Origin: Actinomycetota bacterium
GTDB taxonomy: Bacteria; Actinomycetota; Humimicrobiia; Humimicrobiales; Humimicrobiaceae
Direction: 5' to 3'
Assembly: GCA_023380915.1 (NCBI GenBank)
Contig: JAMCSM010000134.1
Coordinates: 1-6,823 of the forward strand
Length of the DNA stretch: 6,823 bases
In this document: in pieces, positions 4,708 to 6,823 of the stretch
Layout of the letters: each line of letters starts with the position of its first letter
How positions within the stretch are numbered: position 1 is the stretch's first letter
Translations under genes and position numbers: made by a program
Notes under the pieces: generated by a model
What the model saw: only the letters and a program-made list of their open reading frames with translations
Told to the model about the DNA's origin: nothing
Database searches by the model: none

Positions 4708-5658
4708 ATGGATTATATATCAGGCAGAGAATCATATGGCAGAGTGTTGGTGGAAATAGGCGAAAATGAAAAAATAGTAGTACTTGATGCTGATGTTTCA
4801 AAAGCTACTAAAACTAGTTATTTTGCCAAAAAGTATCCTGAAAGATTTTTTAACGTTGGTATTGCAGAGCAAAATTTATTAGGTGTTGCAGCAGGGCTAG
4901 CTGTTGATGGAAAAATTCCAGTTGCATCTACTTTTGCAGTTTTTGCTACTTGCAAAGCTCTTGATCAGATAAGAAATGTTATATGCAAATCTAATTTAAA
5001 TGTAAAAATTGTTGCTACCCATGCAGGGCTGACTGTAGGTGAAGATGGTGCATCGCATCAATCTGTAGAAGATATTTCAATAATGAGAAGTATTCCAAAT
5101 ATAGTTGTAATTATACCCGCTGACGGCAATGAAGCAGCCAATGCAATAAAGCAGGCGGTATTAAATTATGTAGGTCCGGTTTATATAAGACTATCAAGAT
5201 TTGAGAGCCCAATTTTAACAAAAGAAGATGATGAATTTACTATAGGAAAAGCAAAAGTTATAGGTAGAGGAAGTGATCTTACAATAGTTTCTACTGGTAT
5301 ACTGCTTGCAAATGCTATAAAAGCCAGGGACTGCCTAAAACAAGAAGGTGTTAGTGCAGCTCTTGTAAATTTACCAACAATAAAACCTATAGATAGAGAT
5401 ATTCTGCTTGGATATGCTAAAAAAACGAAAGCGATAATAACTGTTGAAGAGAATACTAAAATTGGTGGGTTATACTCTGCAGTAAGCGAAGTTCTGTCTG
5501 AAAGTTTCCCAGTTCCGATAATGAGTATATCAATAAATGACAAATTCGGTATGTCAGGAAGCGTAGAAGATCTTTCGAAATATTATAGTCTCACAGAGAA
5601 AGACATAGTCAGTAAATCTTTAGAACTTATAAAACTTAAAGAGAGAATATATAGTTGA
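4708..5658 (+). CDS. Transketolase, C-terminal (pyrimidine-binding plus C-terminal domain) subunit
   Basis: This is the second half of the split transketolase, 316 residues. The pyrimidine-binding domain starts with GRESYGRVLVEIG (6-18) and contains FFNVGIAEQNLLGVAAGLA (47-65), where E54 is the glutamate that activates thiamine diphosphate. It is followed by FAVFATCKALDQIRN (76-90) and the HAGLTVGEDGASHQSVEDI block (105-123; H117 at the substrate phosphate end in known transketolases). The C-terminal domain follows from about residue 180, with ITVEENTKIGGLYSAVSEVL (244-263). I chose ATG at 4708 because AAAGGTGAG sits 5-6 nt before it. A GTG at 4699 would overlap the previous stop and add three residues, but has a poorer site. 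The 5-nt gap to the upstream gene indicates translational coupling and a 1:1 complex. Confidence 0.95.
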   Translation: MDYISGRESYGRVLVEIGENEKIVVLDADVSKATKTSYFAKKYPERFFNVGIAEQNLLGVAAGLAVDGKIPVASTFAVFATCKALDQIRNVICKSNLNVKIVATHAGLTVGEDGASHQSVEDISIMRSIPNIVVIIPADGNEAANAIKQAVLNYVGPVYIRLSRFESPILTKEDDEFTIGKAKVIGRGSDLTIVSTGILLANAIKARDCLKQEGVSAALVNLPTIKPIDRDILLGYAKKTKAIITVEENTKIGGLYSAVSEVLSESFPVPIMSISINDKFGMSGSVEDLSKYYSLTEKDIVSKSLELIKLKERIYS

Positions 5659-5754
5659 AGAATTTATAAGCATTCAATAAAAGGCAATTTTAAAAATCTA
5701 TTTGTAGATTATTTATATAAAGAATAATTATCACCATAAATAAAGGAGGTTTTA

Positions 5755-5766
5755 ATGAAGGAATAA
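5755..5766 (+). CDS. Putative leader minicistron, Met-Lys-Glu-stop
   Basis: A near-perfect Shine-Dalgarno AAAGGAGG lies 5 nt before an ATG whose frame closes after three codons. A ribosome would plausibly load here. It could be a regulatory minigene, an mRNA-protecting ribosome stand-by site, or the worn start of a lost gene. It is too short to judge by composition, and expression is inferred from the site alone. Confidence 0.3.
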   Translation: MKE

Positions 5767-5855
5767 AATGAGATTTGCTTGATTATACTAGCCTCTTTAA
5801 AAACTATATATAGCAAACAAATCTCAGAGAAATTGTATAAAAAATTAAAATAGAA

Positions 5856-5865
5856 GTAAACATTT
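5856..5865. promoter_or_regulatory. Putative SorC operator box adjoining the binding-protein RBS
   Basis: GTAAACATTT is identical to the first ten bases of the dyad at 2546-2557 near the regulator gene. Here it is followed directly by GAGGAGG, the ribosome binding site, so a bound protein would act as a roadblock or the box may belong to a promoter I cannot recognise. Confidence 0.4.
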
Positions 5866-5881
5866 GAGGAGGAAAATGAAA

Positions 5882-6823
5882 ATGAAAAGTAAATGGTTCT
5901 TAATTGTTGCAGTTGTTCTGGCAGTTATGCTGGGTCTTACTGTTTCTATGGCAGGATGTAAAGCAACTACAACAGAGACAACAGCCGCTAAAACAACAGC
6001 TGCAGAAACCACCGCTGCAAAAACAACGGCAGCAGCTGAGACAACTACAGCAGGTGAGCCTGTAACGATTACGGTTACTAGTTGGAGAACAGAAGATATT
6101 GATGCATGGAATGCTATTAATGCAGTATTTATGAAAGCGCATCCTAATATAAAAGTTGAATTCAAACCAATAAAGAATACAGAGTATTATGCACAAATTG
6201 GTACTGCTCTTGAAACTGGTACAGGTGTTGCTGATGTTTTGGGTTTGCATAGCTTTGGTACTGGTAAAAATATATATAATGGTGGCCATTTGGCTAAATT
6301 AAACGATTTGGTAACTGGTCTAACAGATTTATCGGCTCATTCCCGTGCAGCTTGGGCAACAGAAGATGGCATAAGTTATGCAGTTCCTATAGGAGCTGTA
6401 GTACATGGTATTTACTACAACAAAGATATTTTTGATAAATATAACCTTAAGGAACCAAAAACTTGGTCTGAATTTATAAAAATTTGCGATACTCTGAAAG
6501 AAAATGGTGAAACAGTTATTGCTCAGGGAAGCAAAGAGGGTTGGACATTATATGAGACTGGTTATAATGATTATGGCTGTAATTTCTACGGTGGTGAGAA
6601 GAGCAGGCAGAAACTTATGGCTGGTGAAATGAAATTTACAGATGAACCATTTGTTAAAGCATTTGAGGCTGTAGATTCGCTTACTAAATATTATCCCAAA
6701 GGGTATCAGGCTATTGATTATGTAAGTTCACAACAAATGTTTACAACAGGGAAGGCTGCAATATTTATTGGTGGTTCCTGGGAAATAGGTACATTTAAAA
6801 ATATGGGTTTGGATTTTAAATTA
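5882..6823 (+). CDS. ABC transporter sugar-binding lipoprotein, family 1 (3' end outside window)
   Basis: This is the extracellular solute-binding protein of a carbohydrate ABC importer. The frame stays open to the last base, with 314 codons present; about a quarter is probably missing. It starts with a lipoprotein signal: KSKW, a hydrophobic stretch FLIVAVVLAVMLGLTV, then SMAGC with the lipidated cysteine at residue 26. A low-complexity linker of about 32 residues made of TTAAK/TTAAE repeats (about 28-59) tethers the domain to the membrane. The binding domain begins with VTITVTSWRTEDIDAWNAIN and shows family-1 features such as FMKAHPNIKVEFK, ADVLGL, YAVPIGAVVHGIYYNKDIFD, EPKTWSEF and FTTGKAAIFIGGSWEIG. 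GAGGAGG (5866-5872) is 9 nt before this ATG. An in-frame ATG at 5876, only 3 nt from it, would add two residues. Permease genes are expected downstream. The ligand cannot be read from the sequence. Confidence 0.93.
   Translation, partial: MKSKWFLIVAVVLAVMLGLTVSMAGCKATTTETTAAKTTAAETTAAKTTAAAETTTAGEPVTITVTSWRTEDIDAWNAINAVFMKAHPNIKVEFKPIKNTEYYAQIGTALETGTGVADVLGLHSFGTGKNIYNGGHLAKLNDLVTGLTDLSAHSRAAWATEDGISYAVPIGAVVHGIYYNKDIFDKYNLKEPKTWSEFIKICDTLKENGETVIAQGSKEGWTLYETGYNDYGCNFYGGEKSRQKLMAGEMKFTDEPFVKAFEAVDSLTKYYPKGYQAIDYVSSQQMFTTGKAAIFIGGSWEIGTFKNMGLDFKL

Larger units (their letters stand above)
5659..5881 (+). other. Leader region before the binding-protein gene, with minicistron and inverted repeat
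   Basis: This stretch of about 220 nt has no ordinary gene but is not featureless. AAAGGAGG (5742-5749) precedes ATG AAG GAA TAA (5755-5766), a three-codon reading frame. ATG AGA TTT GCT TGA (5768-5782) follows almost at once. TGAGATTTG (5769-5777) pairs with CAAATCTCA (5818-5826), 9 bp across a 40-nt loop, and AGCAAA (5812-5817) could compete for the TTTGCT of the left arm. An operator-like GTAAACATTT (5856-5865) touches the ribosome binding site of the next gene. I see no strong promoter, so transcription may come through from the transketolase genes. Confidence 0.5.

Noticed and set aside
5695..5710. Hairpin AATCTA-TTTG-TAGATT as a terminator behind the transketolase genes
   Set aside because: The stem is 6 bp with one G-C pair, with no T-run of note after it. 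It is too weak to stop transcription.
5845..6289. Two minus-strand frames rich in Val/Ala or Cys/Ser
   Set aside because: They are shadows of the low-complexity linker in the plus-strand lipoprotein gene.

Overview
This is an AT-rich bacterial window, roughly one third GC by eye. It has purine-rich Shine-Dalgarno sites, consensus sigma-70-type promoters, a split (two-subunit) transketolase and a lipoprotein-type sugar-binding protein with a long Thr/Ala linker. Together these suggest a low-GC anaerobe such as a clostridial-type Firmicute or one of the AT-rich uncultured lineages. I cannot name the taxon from the sequence.

Left part (1-1480), housekeeping genes and a scar of mobile DNA. The window opens inside the 3' end of rsmA (ksgA, 16S rRNA dimethyladenosine transferase). 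A class II tRNA gene follows, with a leucine-type body but the anticodon GGC, which normally reads alanine codons. A strong hairpin lies behind it. A tRNA-Gln(UUG) gene comes next. Its last 21 nt are repeated twice more downstream, at the ends of two identical 159-bp tandem units. The third copy of the tRNA end abuts a C-terminal fragment of a serine recombinase on the minus strand. This looks like an integration site at the 3' end of tRNA-Gln, with the remains of an integrated element.

Right part (1576-6823), a sugar-utilisation locus. A SorC-family regulator is read leftward. Divergently, an operon encodes a double-SIS sugar isomerase and the two halves of a transketolase. After a leader of about 220 nt comes the start of an ABC sugar-binding lipoprotein, which runs off the window. 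The regulator and operon have back-to-back promoters: TTGATT-N17-TATAAT leftward and TTGACA-N16-TATAAT rightward. A recurring box close to GTAAAYATTT lies at both starts and again directly before the ribosome binding site of the binding-protein gene, so one regulator may control all of it.

How the genes may work together (inference): the ABC system imports a sugar or sugar acid, the SIS protein converts an aldose (phosphate) to a ketose, and the split transketolase moves a two-carbon unit from that ketose to an acceptor aldose. The isomerase-plus-split-transketolase pairing recalls the transketolase branch of sulfoquinovose breakdown, but nothing in the window proves the substrate.
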